In this document: positions 1 to 9,110 of the stretch, one piece after another
Layout: every line of letters starts with the position of its first letter
How positions within the stretch are numbered: the first letter of the stretch is position 1
Assembly: GCF_026410305.1 (NCBI RefSeq)
Contig: NZ_JAPMLQ010000007.1
Span: 62,001 to 126,000, forward strand
Source: Sulfitobacter sp. F26204
GTDB lineage: Bacteria; Pseudomonadota; Alphaproteobacteria; Rhodobacterales; Rhodobacteraceae
Direction: 5' to 3'
DNA length: 64,000 bases
Notes under the pieces: generated by a model
Told to the model about the DNA's origin: nothing
The model's input: only the letters and a program-made list of their open reading frames with translations
Databases searched by the model: none
Program-made: the position numbers and the translations under genes

Positions 1-582
1 AATATGGATTTCGAGGGGGCCAAATATGTCTGTTCGCCGCCGCCTCGCGATACGGACAGCCAGGCGGCGATCTGGGAAGGTTTACGTGACGGCACCTTCG
101 ATATTTTCGCTTCGGACCATTGCCCTTTCTTTTTTGATGCGCCGGCTGAGACCGGAAAAAACAACGCCCGCGCCCGTACGTCGTTCAAATGGGTGCCCAA
201 TGGCATACCGGGGGTCGAAACGCGGCTTTCCATTTTGTTTTCCGAAGGAGTGTCACAGGGGCGCATAAGTGCAGAGAGGTTTGTGGCCCTGACCGCATCC
301 AATCCGGCACGGCTTTATGGACTATATCCAAAAAAAGGCACCATAGCGATCGGGTCGGACGCCGACTTCACGCTTTGGGATGCCGACCGGAAGGTGACGA
401 TCAGCCAGAGTTTGTTGCATCACGGGGCGGACTACACGCCATACGAGGGTTTGCAGGTGACAGGTTGGCCCGTTCGGACAATTCTGCGGGGGCAAACAGT
501 TATGCAAGAGGGCGAAATCTCTTGCCGGAAGCCCGGTGGAGCCTACCTCAAGCGCGGTGTCAGCGGAATGGCATATCCCTGA
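1..582 (+). CDS. Dihydropyrimidinase/hydantoinase-type hydrolase, C-terminal part
   Basis: This is the C-terminal 193 codons of a cyclic amidohydrolase; the reading frame is open at base 1, so the true start lies outside the window. The SDHCPF motif (about residue 39 of the visible part) carries the metal-binding Asp of the dihydropyrimidinase/D-hydantoinase family, which opens dihydropyrimidine or hydantoin rings. The following GIPGVETR and LTASNPARLYGLYPKKGTI stretches are also typical of the family. A pyrimidine or hydantoin substrate would fit the cytosine-deaminase-like gene and importer at 20-26 kb, but that link is inference. Allantoinase or another cyclic amidase cannot be excluded without the N-terminal half. 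Confidence 0.85.
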   Translation, partial: NMDFEGAKYVCSPPPRDTDSQAAIWEGLRDGTFDIFASDHCPFFFDAPAETGKNNARARTSFKWVPNGIPGVETRLSILFSEGVSQGRISAERFVALTASNPARLYGLYPKKGTIAIGSDADFTLWDADRKVTISQSLLHHGADYTPYEGLQVTGWPVRTILRGQTVMQEGEISCRKPGGAYLKRGVSGMAYP

Positions 583-910
583 CCGGCACGGAAGCTCCAG
601 CGGTGCAATCCTATGAAAACGCGGAGCGCAGCTAAGATTTTGCGCAAAAATGGCTTGCCTCGCGTGCCCTGAGCAACCTTCCCGAAAACCTGACGAGTAC
701 AGCCCGGGATCAACGGGTGCGACGGCATCAATTAAGGGTCGTTGGATAGGCGCAACAAAGCTTGCCGGATGAAAGCCCTCGATTGATCCAGTGTTAAAAA
801 TGAAGTACTTAGAAGGCATTATCGGTCTTCTATCTGGCCGGTACCTGATTATCGTGGCTTTGTTCGACATTTGGCGCAAAGCTAACCAATAAATACAAGT
901 TTGGAGAGAA
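583..910. other. Intergenic region with two TTTGCGCAAA-like elements
   Basis: This 328-bp gap between the hydantoinase-type gene and the ThDP enzyme has no convincing coding sequence. It holds a perfect 12-bp palindrome TTTTGCGCAAAA at 638-649 and a related TTTGGCGCAAA at 870-880, close to the start of the ThDP gene. A GCGC-centred palindrome is the sort of site LacI-type repressors bind, and such a regulator is encoded at 2598-3620. The link is inferred only. A purine-rich ribosome-binding site (GGAGAG) lies at 903-908. Confidence 0.4.
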
Positions 911-2461
911 ATGATGAACGGTGCGGATAAGCTATGTGACGTGCTTTTGGTCAACGGTGTCGACGTCTGCTTTGCTAATCCGGGCACTTCGGAAATGCAC
1001 TTTGTCGCGGCGCTCGACAGAAAGCCTGAAATGCGCTGTGTACTAGGTTTGTTCGAAGGGGTGGTTACCGGGGCGGCAGATGGATACGCTCGCATGGCTG
1101 ACAAACCCGCAGCGACGCTGCTTCATCTCGGGCCGGGTCTCGCCAATGGGCTTGCCAACTTGCACAATGCGCGCCGTGCCGACACGCCGGTGCTCAATGT
1201 CGTGGGCGATCATGCTACCTATCATCTTGCTTATGATGCGCCGTTAACCAGTGATATAGAAAGTCTTGCGCAACCGATGTCAAAATGGGTCGGCCGGGCG
1301 CAAACAGCGGGTGATGTACGTCGTGTCACGGAAGAGGCCTATGTTGCCTCGGTCAGCCGCCGTGGCGTTTCCACCATGATCTTGCCTGCGGATGCTGCCT
1401 GGGGCGAAGTCGAACAGGAAGATTTGACAAGAGCGGCAGTGCCTGTCGCAGAACCGGCCGTAGCCGGACAGTTGCACGCGGCGGCGGTGGCGTTGAAAAG
1501 CGGCAAGCGCGTGGCGATGATCCTCGCTGGAAAAGCGCTGCGTTCCGACGCGCTTGAGGTTGCAGGCAAGATCGCGGCAGCCACCGGGGCGTCTTTGTTC
1601 TCCCAGCAATCGGATCGACATGAGCGCGGTGCAGGCAGCGTTGCCATCAAGGGGGTCCCATATCCAGTTGGTATGGCCGTCGCCGCCCTTGCTGAATTCG
1701 AGGTTGCGATATGTTTGGGGAAACCTGCGCCTGTCGCATTTTTTGCCTATCCGGACATGCCAAGTTCTCTGCTGCCTGCGGATTGCGAAGCGATCGAGCT
1801 TGGCAGTGCGTCAACGGATCTTCTTGAAACGTTAAAACTCCTGTGTTCGGAAGTCGGTGCCGGATCGGCAACACCGGTCACGAACCCCTTTGTTCAAAAC
1901 GAGATAGCCGAGCCCGAAGGTGATCTGACACCTGACACGATCGGACAGGCGCTGGCACGACGTTTGCCCGAAAATGCAATCGTTTGCGATGAGGCAATTA
2001 CCTCTGGCGGCGGCTTTGGCAAATTCGCGGCGGGCGTACATGTACATGACCACCTTTCATTGACCGGCGGAGCCATCGGGATCGGTGTTCCCTTGTCTGT
2101 GGGGGCTGCAATTGCCTGCCCTGATCGCAAGACGATCCTGCTTCAGGCAGATGGCAGCGGCATGTATACGCTTCAGGGATTGTGGACACAGGCCCGTGAA
2201 AACCTTGACGTGGTCACCATCGTTTACTCCAACCGGTCTTATGCCATTCTTCAAGGCGAGATGCGCAACGTTGGCGTAAACCAATTTGGCAAGAACGCCC
2301 GTGCCATGCTTGACCTTGATCGGCCAGAGCTTGACTGGTGCCTGATGGCCCGCGGTATGGGGGTCGAGGCGGGTAGGGCGACCACAATAGAAGAATTCGT
2401 ACGCCTTCTGGATTCGGCGCTCGCGAATAAGGGACCATTCCTGATCGAGGCAATGATCTGA
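911..2461 (+). CDS. ThDP-dependent decarboxylase/acetolactate synthase-like enzyme
   Basis: The 516-residue product has the full three-domain build of ThDP-dependent enzymes related to acetolactate synthase and benzoylformate decarboxylase. The catalytic Glu is in LFEGVVTGAADGYA (about residue 49). The C-terminal ThDP/Mg site begins ADGSGMYTLQGLW (about residue 415) and ends near the Asn of VYSNRSY. GGAGAG directly precedes the ATG. It probably decarboxylates or carboligates a 2-oxo acid in the cytosol. No small regulatory subunit gene is next to it, so housekeeping branched-chain amino acid synthesis is unlikely. The next gene is a LacI-type regulator on the same strand, suggesting substrate-controlled catabolism. 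The actual 2-oxo acid is unknown. Confidence 0.85.
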   Translation: MMNGADKLCDVLLVNGVDVCFANPGTSEMHFVAALDRKPEMRCVLGLFEGVVTGAADGYARMADKPAATLLHLGPGLANGLANLHNARRADTPVLNVVGDHATYHLAYDAPLTSDIESLAQPMSKWVGRAQTAGDVRRVTEEAYVASVSRRGVSTMILPADAAWGEVEQEDLTRAAVPVAEPAVAGQLHAAAVALKSGKRVAMILAGKALRSDALEVAGKIAAATGASLFSQQSDRHERGAGSVAIKGVPYPVGMAVAALAEFEVAICLGKPAPVAFFAYPDMPSSLLPADCEAIELGSASTDLLETLKLLCSEVGAGSATPVTNPFVQNEIAEPEGDLTPDTIGQALARRLPENAIVCDEAITSGGGFGKFAAGVHVHDHLSLTGGAIGIGVPLSVGAAIACPDRKTILLQADGSGMYTLQGLWTQARENLDVVTIVYSNRSYAILQGEMRNVGVNQFGKNARAMLDLDRPELDWCLMARGMGVEAGRATTIEEFVRLLDSALANKGPFLIEAMI

Positions 2462-2597
2462 GCCGACAGCGCATTTTGCCTGCAAAGCTAGTTCAAATCT
2501 TAAGGCGGTGCGGTCGATACCGGATTTGCCGCGAGATTGTTCAACTTTTCTTTTTACAACTGACTATTCTAAAAGATGAGCTAACGGAGGAAATGCC

Positions 2598-3620
2598 TTG
2601 CGACGAGTCGGTTCAATGACGATTAAGCAGATTGCGGATGAGCTTGGCGTTCACCCTTCGACGGTGTCACGCGCGTTGAACCCCGCGACGCGAGGATTAA
2701 TTGGCAAGGCCACAACCGAAAGAATAGAACAGGCAGCCAAGAAACTGGGGTATTATCCAAACGCAGCTGCCGCAAGCCTGCGCACGGGACGCTCCAAGCT
2801 GATTGGTGTTTTCCTGCCGGATATTACCAACCCTGTCTTCTCTCCGGTGTTGAGCAGTATTGCCGAGGTGATCTCGGGGGCAGGGTTTGCTACCATTGTT
2901 GCGGATGTCGGCAATGATGGGCGAAACCAGTCCAAGATGATGTTCGAACTGGTGGCGCGTCGTGTCGAGGGATTGATCCTTGCCACAGTAAGCCGCAACG
3001 ACAGTCTTGTTCAGCAGTGCATCAGTGAAGGATTGCCGGTTGTTCTGGTCAACCGCGCCGAAAGCAAAATGCGGGTGTCTTCCGTCACCTCTGATGATGC
3101 TTATGGTATGCGGCTGGCCATCGAGCACCTGCATGCCCTTGGCCACCGCCGGATTGGCCATCTTGCAGGTCCGCAAAACCTGTCGACGGGCTATCTGCGC
3201 AACAAAGGGTTTCACGACGCCGTGACCTCATTGGACTTTGATCCTGCTGATACGCCTGTTGTGGAATGCAGCGCCTACACGCGCCAAGCAGGTGCAGCCG
3301 CCATGAAGTCATTGCTTGAACAAAATGCAGACATCACGGCGGTTGCTGCGTCGAACGATCTTGTCGCGCTTGGTGCTTATGGTGCCTTGCAAGACGCAGG
3401 ATTGAAGGTGCCGGATGATATTTCTGTTGTGGGGCACAATGACATGCCGTTGGTTGATATGGTATCGCCGCCACTGACGACGATCCGGATCAGTCACCGG
3501 GAACTTGGCCGAGAGGCGGCCCGTCTATTGATGAGCGAAATCAATCAAGAGGGCAGCGGGCGGCGTAGTATCGTCTTGGCACCAGAACTGGTTGTGCGCA
3601 ATTCAACCCGGCAGATCTGA
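2598..3620 (+). CDS. LacI-family transcriptional regulator
   Basis: A 340-residue LacI/GalR-type regulator. The helix-turn-helix is MTIKQIADELGVHPSTVSRA (from residue 7), followed by the hinge (YYPNAAAASLRTGRS) and a periplasmic-binding-protein-like effector domain. I use the TTG at 2598 because GGAGG at 2586-2590 lies 7 bases upstream; the ATG at 2616 has no such site. It stands 136 bp after the ThDP enzyme and ends 25 bp from the end of the convergent ABC transporter operon, so it probably controls one or both. The effector is unknown. Candidate operators near 638, 870 and 2474 are described separately. Confidence 0.93.
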   Translation: MRRVGSMTIKQIADELGVHPSTVSRALNPATRGLIGKATTERIEQAAKKLGYYPNAAAASLRTGRSKLIGVFLPDITNPVFSPVLSSIAEVISGAGFATIVADVGNDGRNQSKMMFELVARRVEGLILATVSRNDSLVQQCISEGLPVVLVNRAESKMRVSSVTSDDAYGMRLAIEHLHALGHRRIGHLAGPQNLSTGYLRNKGFHDAVTSLDFDPADTPVVECSAYTRQAGAAAMKSLLEQNADITAVAASNDLVALGAYGALQDAGLKVPDDISVVGHNDMPLVDMVSPPLTTIRISHRELGREAARLLMSEINQEGSGRRSIVLAPELVVRNSTRQI

Positions 3621-3645
3621 GGCCAACAAAGGTACCTGCGTCTCT

Positions 3646-4476
3646 TTACACGGCGCCAATGGGGGCCATTCTCCCCGGAAGGCGCGGAATCGCGTCGAGC
3701 AGATCGCGTGTGTACTGATTTGCCGGGCGTTCGAATACGTCTGAAACGCTACCGATGTCAGTAAATTTACCATGCTGGAGTACACCGACGCTGTGGCAAA
3801 GGTTACGCACGACACCCAGATCATGGGAGATGAAAAGGTAGCTTAGGCCACGTTCTTGCTGAAGACGGCGCAACAGGGCGATCACCTGCGCCTGGGTAGA
3901 GACATCCAATGCGCTGACAGCTTCGTCGCAAATCAACATGCGCGGATCACATGCAAGAGCGCGCGCGATGGCGACACGCTGTTGTTGGCCACCCGATAAT
4001 TCATCCGGGTAACGATCACCCAGATAGCGGGGGAGTCCGACATCGTCAAAAAGCATATCCACTTGCCGCCCCAACTCAGCGCCCCTGAGCCCAAGGTGGA
4101 ATGAAACCGCTTCTGCGACTGTATCGCGCGCCAACATTCGGGTATTGAGCGACAATCGGGGGCTTTGGAAGACCACCTGAACCGCACGGCGGTAGGACAG
4201 GGGAATGTTCTTTTCTTTCCAGTCGGTGATACGCTCGCCTTCGAATGAGATCGTCCCGCCGATGACAGGTATCTGCCTCAGTATCGCTTTTGAAATGGTG
4301 CTTTTGCCAGAGCCAGACTCACCGACCAGCCCGAAGGTTTCGCCGCGTCGGATGTCAAAGGAAACCCCCTTTACCACCTCGCTATATCGCGGCGTCCCCC
4401 AAATGGAGCGGCTCTTTTCATAACGAACCCGCAGATCCTCTACGCGAAGGATGACCTCGTTACCTGTATCGGTCAT
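3646..4476 (-). CDS. Oligopeptide/dipeptide-type ABC transporter ATPase (DppF/OppF-like)
   Basis: A 276-residue ATP-binding subunit of the peptide/nickel/opine importer family. It has Walker [10 protein letters not shown] (about residues 53-61), the Q-loop VFQSP, the signature LSGGQQQR, Walker B LICDEAVSALD, and the switch His in ISHDLG. The C-terminal oligopeptide-transporter tail (RPANQYTRDLL) is present. Its ATG overlaps the stop of the upstream permease-ATPase fusion by 4 bp (ATGA), so translation is probably coupled. It is the last gene of a minus-strand operon that starts near 10.1 kb. The transported substrate cannot be read from the ATPase. Confidence 0.95.
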   Translation of the reverse strand: MTDTGNEVILRVEDLRVRYEKSRSIWGTPRYSEVVKGVSFDIRRGETFGLVGESGSGKSTISKAILRQIPVIGGTISFEGERITDWKEKNIPLSYRRAVQVVFQSPRLSLNTRMLARDTVAEAVSFHLGLRGAELGRQVDMLFDDVGLPRYLGDRYPDELSGGQQQRVAIARALACDPRMLICDEAVSALDVSTQAQVIALLRRLQQERGLSYLFISHDLGVVRNLCHSVGVLQHGKFTDIGSVSDVFERPANQYTRDLLDAIPRLPGRMAPIGAV

Positions 4477-6284
4477 GGCGTTTCCTCAATAGGGCCGTCC
4501 AGTACCTCACGCGCCTGCATGAGTTGACGGGTGTAGGGATGCTTGGGGGCTGAAAACAATTCTTCGGCAGTACCTTCTTCGACCAGTTCCCCCAGTTTCA
4601 TAAACCCGACCCGGTCGCAAAGCTGACCGACTACGGCAAGGTCATGGGTGATGAACAGGATCGACATGCCTAGGGTATCGCGAAGTTCTCGCAAAAGTTC
4701 CAAAACCTGTTTTTGCACCGTGGCATCCAGTGCGGTTGTCGGTTCATCGGCAATCAGCAATTGAGGTTTGCAAATGAGAGCCGCGGCAATCATTGCACGT
4801 TGCGCCATCCCGCCTGAAAACTGATGGGGATATTCGTTTAACCGGTTGCGGGCGTCTGCCACGCCGACCAGATCAAGTAATTCTGCAGCCCGGACCAGCG
4901 CTTTCTTGCGTGAGATGCCCTCGTGTCGGACGAGGCCTTCGATCATCTGGTCGCCGACTTTGTGCACTGGTGACAGCGCCATCATGGGATCCTGAAATAC
5001 TGCGCCGATGTCGCGACCTCTAATCTGGCGCATTTCACGATCAGACAGACCGACAAGTTCGCGTGTACCAAGACGAATGCTGCCCTCTGAAATGCGGCCC
5101 GGTTTGGGCACCTGACCAAGGATTGCAGAACTTGTCATGGATTTGCCAGAACCGGATTCACCAACAAGTCCGTAAATTTGACCGGGCTTTATCGACAATG
5201 AGACCTTGTTGACAACTTTTTGATAGGCCCCATCGTGTCCGGGAAATTCGACACTGACTTTGTCCAATGAAAGTACGGTCTTTTCGGTACTGTCAGGTTC
5301 CTGTGCGAAAGGTTCCGGTGCGACGATCGGTGCCGCTGGCAACAGACGTTCCTTTTTGCGCTTGGTCATGATGATGTCGCTGTTAAAGGCATCGCGAAAT
5401 CCGTCACCTAACAGGTTGAAGGCAAGTACCGTCAAGGTGATTGCAATGCCCGGTACCAGCGATAACAAGGGCTGTTGCAACTGAAACCGGCGCGCATCGT
5501 CGAGCATCGCGCCCCAGCTGGGGCTGCCTGTTCCTACGCCAAGGCCAAGAAAGCTCAACATGGCTTCCAGGAGGATGGCAACACCGGCAAGGATCGAGGT
5601 TTGGACGGCGATTGGACCGATGGCATTCGGTAGAATGTGCCGGAACAGGATGCGCGGTGTTGAATACCCCTGAACCTCAGCCGCTTGAACGTAGGCCTTG
5701 GGTGTTTCGGCAAGTACGATGGCGCGTGTGAGGCGCAGATAGGACATGGCGAAACCAACGCTGACGGCCAGCATGGCGTTGGTCAAGCCGCGCCCGAGAA
5801 TCGCGATGAAGGTGAAGGCCAGCAGAAGCATCGGGATGGCCTGTTCAACTTCGAGCAGACGCATGATGATCCGGTCCCACCAACCACCACGATAGGCAAC
5901 GAATAATCCAAGCGGGACACCGACAAGGATCGCAGGCCCAACCGCCATCACAACCGCAAGGAGCGCAACTCGCGCCCCCCACATCGCGCGCGAGAGCAGG
6001 TCCCGCCCCAGATCGTCTGTACCCGCCAGATGCTCAAGCGACATGCCACGCAGACGGTCCATGACATTTGACGCATTCGGATCAGCCGGAGCAAGGTGCT
6101 CCGCGAAAATCGCAACTATGATGAGAAGGAAGACCCACAATAGCGCAAGCACTGTTGCAGGCTGCGAGATCAGGCGCATGAGGAAATTCGGTCGTTTCGG
6201 CGCTGTTTGCTCAAGGGCAGTTTCAAACGGCGCTTGGGTCATGTCACGGTCTTTCCCTAGGGCGGTGTCATTGGTAATTGTCAT
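4473..6284 (-). CDS. Fused ABC permease-ATPase (DppC-DppD-like)
   Basis: One 603-residue protein joins two subunits that are usually separate. Residues about 36-305 form a DppC-type permease with several membrane segments and the EAA-loop region ([20 protein letters not shown], 201-220). After a charged linker, residues about 335-600 form a DppD-type ATPase with Walker A GESGSGKS (375-382), signature FSGGMAQR (489-496) and Walker B LLIADEP (509-515). The frame is open throughout, so this is a true fusion and not an annotation artefact. The start overlaps the DppB-like gene by 4 bp, and the end overlaps the DppF-like gene by 4 bp. Permease-ATPase fusions of this family are known but less common. 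Confidence 0.93.
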   Translation of the reverse strand: MTITNDTALGKDRDMTQAPFETALEQTAPKRPNFLMRLISQPATVLALLWVFLLIIVAIFAEHLAPADPNASNVMDRLRGMSLEHLAGTDDLGRDLLSRAMWGARVALLAVVMAVGPAILVGVPLGLFVAYRGGWWDRIIMRLLEVEQAIPMLLLAFTFIAILGRGLTNAMLAVSVGFAMSYLRLTRAIVLAETPKAYVQAAEVQGYSTPRILFRHILPNAIGPIAVQTSILAGVAILLEAMLSFLGLGVGTGSPSWGAMLDDARRFQLQQPLLSLVPGIAITLTVLAFNLLGDGFRDAFNSDIIMTKRKKERLLPAAPIVAPEPFAQEPDSTEKTVLSLDKVSVEFPGHDGAYQKVVNKVSLSIKPGQIYGLVGESGSGKSMTSSAILGQVPKPGRISEGSIRLGTRELVGLSDREMRQIRGRDIGAVFQDPMMALSPVHKVGDQMIEGLVRHEGISRKKALVRAAELLDLVGVADARNRLNEYPHQFSGGMAQRAMIAAALICKPQLLIADEPTTALDATVQKQVLELLRELRDTLGMSILFITHDLAVVGQLCDRVGFMKLGELVEEGTAEELFSAPKHPYTRQLMQAREVLDGPIEETP

Positions 6285-7225
6285 TCCGGACGCACCTTTG
6301 GATCAAGCAGGCCATATCCGATGTCGACCAACAGATTTACAAAAATGATGAACAGGGCGACCATCACGATAACCGCCTGAAGCACCGGCACGTCACCACG
6401 GTTGATGGAATCGAGGATCAAATTACCGGCCCCCGGTAGCGAAAAGACCTTTTCTACAACAAAGGAGCCACTCAACATCAAAGCGGTGAGCATGCCGATG
6501 ATGGCCAAAACCGGCATCATTGCATTCTTGAGGCAGTACCGCATGATCAGCCGGCCCCGCGGACAACCGCGTGCGGTCAGAGCACGCGCATATTGAGAAT
6601 TGATCTGTTGAATCATCGAGGACCGCGTATGGCGCGCGATATTCGCAGTGGCTCCGAGGCCCAGCGCGAAGCACGGAAGGATAAAGCGGCTCAGCCAGGG
6701 CCAGAACCCCGCCGAGGGGGGCGCGTAGCCAGCAACCGGTAGCCAGCGCAATTTAACCGCAAAAAACAACACCAACAGGAGGGCAAGCCAAAAACCGGGC
6801 ATCGCCAGAAGCACTGAAACGATGCTGGTTAATGCGCGATCAAGAAGTGAGTTGCGATAGAGCGCAGACAGAACACCAATGGGCACACCAAGCAAAATCG
6901 CGATGCTGATCCCCCCCAATGCAAGCGTAAGCGTGACGGGGATGCGGTGGGCAATTTCCGAGGCCACATCGCGACCGGTCACATAGGAGTTTCCAAAGTC
7001 GCCCCGCAGGGCATTGCTGATCCATTCAAAAAAGATGATCGGTGCAGGCCGGTTGAGCCCCATTTCCTCAGTCAATCTCGCAATCGCTGCGGGTGTCGCC
7101 GAATCCCCGAGGATCGCCGTGGGTGCCTGAACCGGGACAAAGCGAAACAAAATGAAGGTGCAGAGCCCCACAAGAAAAACGACCGGAACTGCCGCAATTG
7201 TCCGGGAGAAAGTCAGTTTCCACAT
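6281..7225 (-). CDS. Peptide/nickel-type ABC transporter permease (DppB-like)
   Basis: A 314-residue inner-membrane permease of the DppB/OppB type. The N-terminal signal-anchor (FSRTIAAVPVVFLVGLCTFILF) is followed by the family's periplasmic loop and about five further membrane segments. The EAA-type loop is YARALTARGCPRGRLIMRYC, and the ending [10 protein letters not shown] is characteristic. It lies 130 bp downstream of the substrate-binding protein gene; two RNA hairpins lie in that gap. It is translationally coupled to the permease-ATPase fusion. Confidence 0.95.
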   Translation of the reverse strand: MWKLTFSRTIAAVPVVFLVGLCTFILFRFVPVQAPTAILGDSATPAAIARLTEEMGLNRPAPIIFFEWISNALRGDFGNSYVTGRDVASEIAHRIPVTLTLALGGISIAILLGVPIGVLSALYRNSLLDRALTSIVSVLLAMPGFWLALLLVLFFAVKLRWLPVAGYAPPSAGFWPWLSRFILPCFALGLGATANIARHTRSSMIQQINSQYARALTARGCPRGRLIMRYCLKNAMMPVLAIIGMLTALMLSGSFVVEKVFSLPGAGNLILDSINRGDVPVLQAVIVMVALFIIFVNLLVDIGYGLLDPKVRPE

Positions 7226-7261
7226 GTGTATTGCCTCTTAATGCCGGAAAATTCTGCAAGG

Positions 7262-7293
7262 AACACAGCCCCGGAGTGGTCTGGGCCTGTGTT
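7262..7293 (-). other. Hairpin between binding-protein and permease genes (distal)
   Basis: An inverted repeat with arms AACACAG (7262-7268) and CTGTGTT (7287-7293), extended by CCC/GGG after one mismatch, with a 10-base loop. On the minus-strand transcript it is the second hairpin after the binding-protein gene. It has no run of U behind it, so it is more likely an RNA-stabilising or attenuating structure than a full terminator. Confidence 0.5.
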
Positions 7294-7303
7294 ACGTAGT
7301 TCC

Positions 7304-7326
7304 GGCGGGAGGCGAAGCCCCCCGCC
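7304..7326 (-). terminator. GC-rich hairpin after the binding-protein gene (attenuator-like)
   Basis: The arms GGCGGGAGGC (7304-7313) and GCCCCCCGCC (7317-7326) pair over 10 bp with one G-U wobble on the minus-strand RNA and a 3-base loop. It lies 30 bp after the stop of the substrate-binding protein. There is no U-tract, so I expect partial termination or protection of the binding-protein mRNA 3' end, a known way for ABC operons to make more binding protein than permease. Confidence 0.55.
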
Positions 7327-7355
7327 GAGAAGTGCAATATGTTTGCCCTTCTGCA

Positions 7356-8867
7356 TTATTTCACGAGGCGCACATCTTTGTAACGCAGCGCCGAAGGTTC
7401 CCAAACGGTAGTTGCTATATTCGCAATGGTATTGGTGTTGTAATGCACCACGCCAACCGTGTCGAAATAGCCGCAATCAAGTGCTTCATCATGAATGATC
7501 TGCGTCATTTCCTGCAAGAGGGGGGGCTGTTCTTCGACGGGTGCAACAAGCGCCTGCTGATACAGCTCCTCCAGGCGCGCCGGGGGTTCGACATCATAGG
7601 TATTCGCTGCGCCGCCCATGCCGAAACGGAATGGGTAATAGTTGAACATGCCACCATTTTCAGCTGTCATCGTATTGATAAGGAAAGGGTAGCGACCGGA
7701 ATAGAAATTCTGGAAATATTCCGGAATTGGCATCATCACGATTTCAGTTTTCAACCCGCTGTTGTCAAAGCTTTCCTTTGCCAAAGAAGATATGACCCGC
7801 ATGAAATCGGGGCTTGGCAGTTCGAGGTTGATGTCCGGATTCCCAGCCTCAGCAAGCAGCGCTTTCGCGCCTTCAATATCATATTTGTATGGTTCCAGGC
7901 CGGCAACATAAGCCGCGTTACCTTCGTCGAAACGTTGGCTTGGGAATTTCAGAAGCCCTTCGTAACGGGCGGCGTTGATGTTATCGAGCGGCATCGACAT
8001 GCACAGAGCTTTGCGGACATTGACGTCCCCCAACAGGTCTTTGCGGTCAAGCATGATCAGGTGGTAGCGTAGTGTGGACCAGTAATGGTTCGCAAACCCC
8101 ATGGATTCGGCTGCGGCAACCTGTGTCGGATCGCCATCAATCGCATCAACCTGACCGGCAAGAAGCACATTGTACCGCGCCGCAGAGTCAGGAAGATAAA
8201 AAATCTCTACCCGTTCCGGTCCGACTGCCTCCGGGTTGTGGTACCCCTCAAAATAATCAAACACATAGTTCGACCCGCTCACCGTTTCGGCTTCGTTAAA
8301 GGTATAGGGGCCGGTGCCGATAGGTTTGGTCTCCCATGTGCCATCAGCAAGCGCTTTGGGACTGGTGAAATGCAGGCCCCGTTGGGCCAGTGTGAAGAGC
8401 AGTGCGGGGCTTGGCGTGTTCAGGTCCAGCCGAACGGTGTAATCATCAACCTTCACGACGTCTTTGATGCCAGCGACGGTCTCGCGCCAGCGGTTGGAAG
8501 CAGCCTGCACATTCTTGATGTTCGCGATCACGGCATCGGCGTTGAAGGGTGTCCCATCATGGAATACGACACCTTCGCGCAGTTTGAAGGTGATGTCTGT
8601 CGGCGTGACTGTCCATTCATGGGCCAAACTCGGTAGCAGAGTCTCTCCATCGGGGCCCATTTCAAGCAGACCTTCATAGATCAATTGTGAAAAGGTGGTG
8701 TTTGGCTGTACCTGCGGGTTCCACCCCTGAGGTTCAAAGGCCGCGCCCCATCTGAGCGTGCCCGACGGTTCAGCCCAGACGGCGCCGCCGACCCCCGCAA
8801 TGGCCAGACACCCGGCTGCAACTGAATATCTAACGCTTTTCGCGACTTTGTTTATCATTGATTTCAT
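7356..8867 (-). CDS. ABC transporter substrate-binding protein (peptide/nickel family, SBP_bac_5)
   Basis: A 503-residue periplasmic solute-binding protein. An N-terminal signal peptide (about residues 1-32, ending AVWA) precedes the family hallmark LIYEGLLEMGPDGETLLPSLA. The typical stretch FKLREGVVFHDGTPFNADAV lies at about 95-115. It binds the solute and delivers it to the DppB/DppC-type permeases encoded downstream. The start has the site AAAGGGAG upstream; a second ATG three codons in is possible. The family takes up peptides, opines, nickel and many small organic compounds, so the ligand cannot be predicted. It is probably made in excess because of hairpins behind it. Confidence 0.94.
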   Translation of the reverse strand: MKSMINKVAKSVRYSVAAGCLAIAGVGGAVWAEPSGTLRWGAAFEPQGWNPQVQPNTTFSQLIYEGLLEMGPDGETLLPSLAHEWTVTPTDITFKLREGVVFHDGTPFNADAVIANIKNVQAASNRWRETVAGIKDVVKVDDYTVRLDLNTPSPALLFTLAQRGLHFTSPKALADGTWETKPIGTGPYTFNEAETVSGSNYVFDYFEGYHNPEAVGPERVEIFYLPDSAARYNVLLAGQVDAIDGDPTQVAAAESMGFANHYWSTLRYHLIMLDRKDLLGDVNVRKALCMSMPLDNINAARYEGLLKFPSQRFDEGNAAYVAGLEPYKYDIEGAKALLAEAGNPDINLELPSPDFMRVISSLAKESFDNSGLKTEIVMMPIPEYFQNFYSGRYPFLINTMTAENGGMFNYYPFRFGMGGAANTYDVEPPARLEELYQQALVAPVEEQPPLLQEMTQIIHDEALDCGYFDTVGVVHYNTNTIANIATTVWEPSALRYKDVRLVK

Positions 8868-8873
8868 CTCCCT

Positions 8874-9110
8874 TTAGCTTGGCATTTCAGTATGTTGGTC
8901 TAGTTGACGTTCTTGCGGTGCGTTGTTTCGCCCGGCGTATTTCTTGGCGTGATGGCATAACCTCTTGGGCCAATTCCCTCCGAAGGGTCCGACAAACTCG
9001 CTGAACGGGGCGTCGGGCACGCAAAACATTGCGCCCGACACTGTTAACCGGCCACCGAAGTCATCGGGCGCTTGGCATCCTGTCATTGCGGAGAAATTCG
9101 AGACCGTCAT
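8874..9110 (-). CDS. Possible small protein of unknown function
   Basis: A 78-codon open frame sits between the MDR oxidoreductase and the binding protein. Its ATG overlaps the oxidoreductase stop in an ATGA arrangement, and it ends 6 bp before the binding-protein start, so it fills the gap exactly as a coupled gene would. I recognise no domain; there is no signal peptide or membrane segment. The C-terminal third is rich in Lys, Arg, Gln and His. It could equally be non-coding spacer that happens to stay open. Confidence 0.35.
   Translation of the reverse strand: MTVSNFSAMTGCQAPDDFGGRLTVSGAMFCVPDAPFSEFVGPFGGNWPKRLCHHAKKYAGRNNAPQERQLDQHTEMPS

Noticed and set aside
322-1104. A 260-codon minus-strand open frame over the first intergenic region
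   Set aside because: It runs through the ends of two plus-strand enzyme genes and has no recognisable domain.
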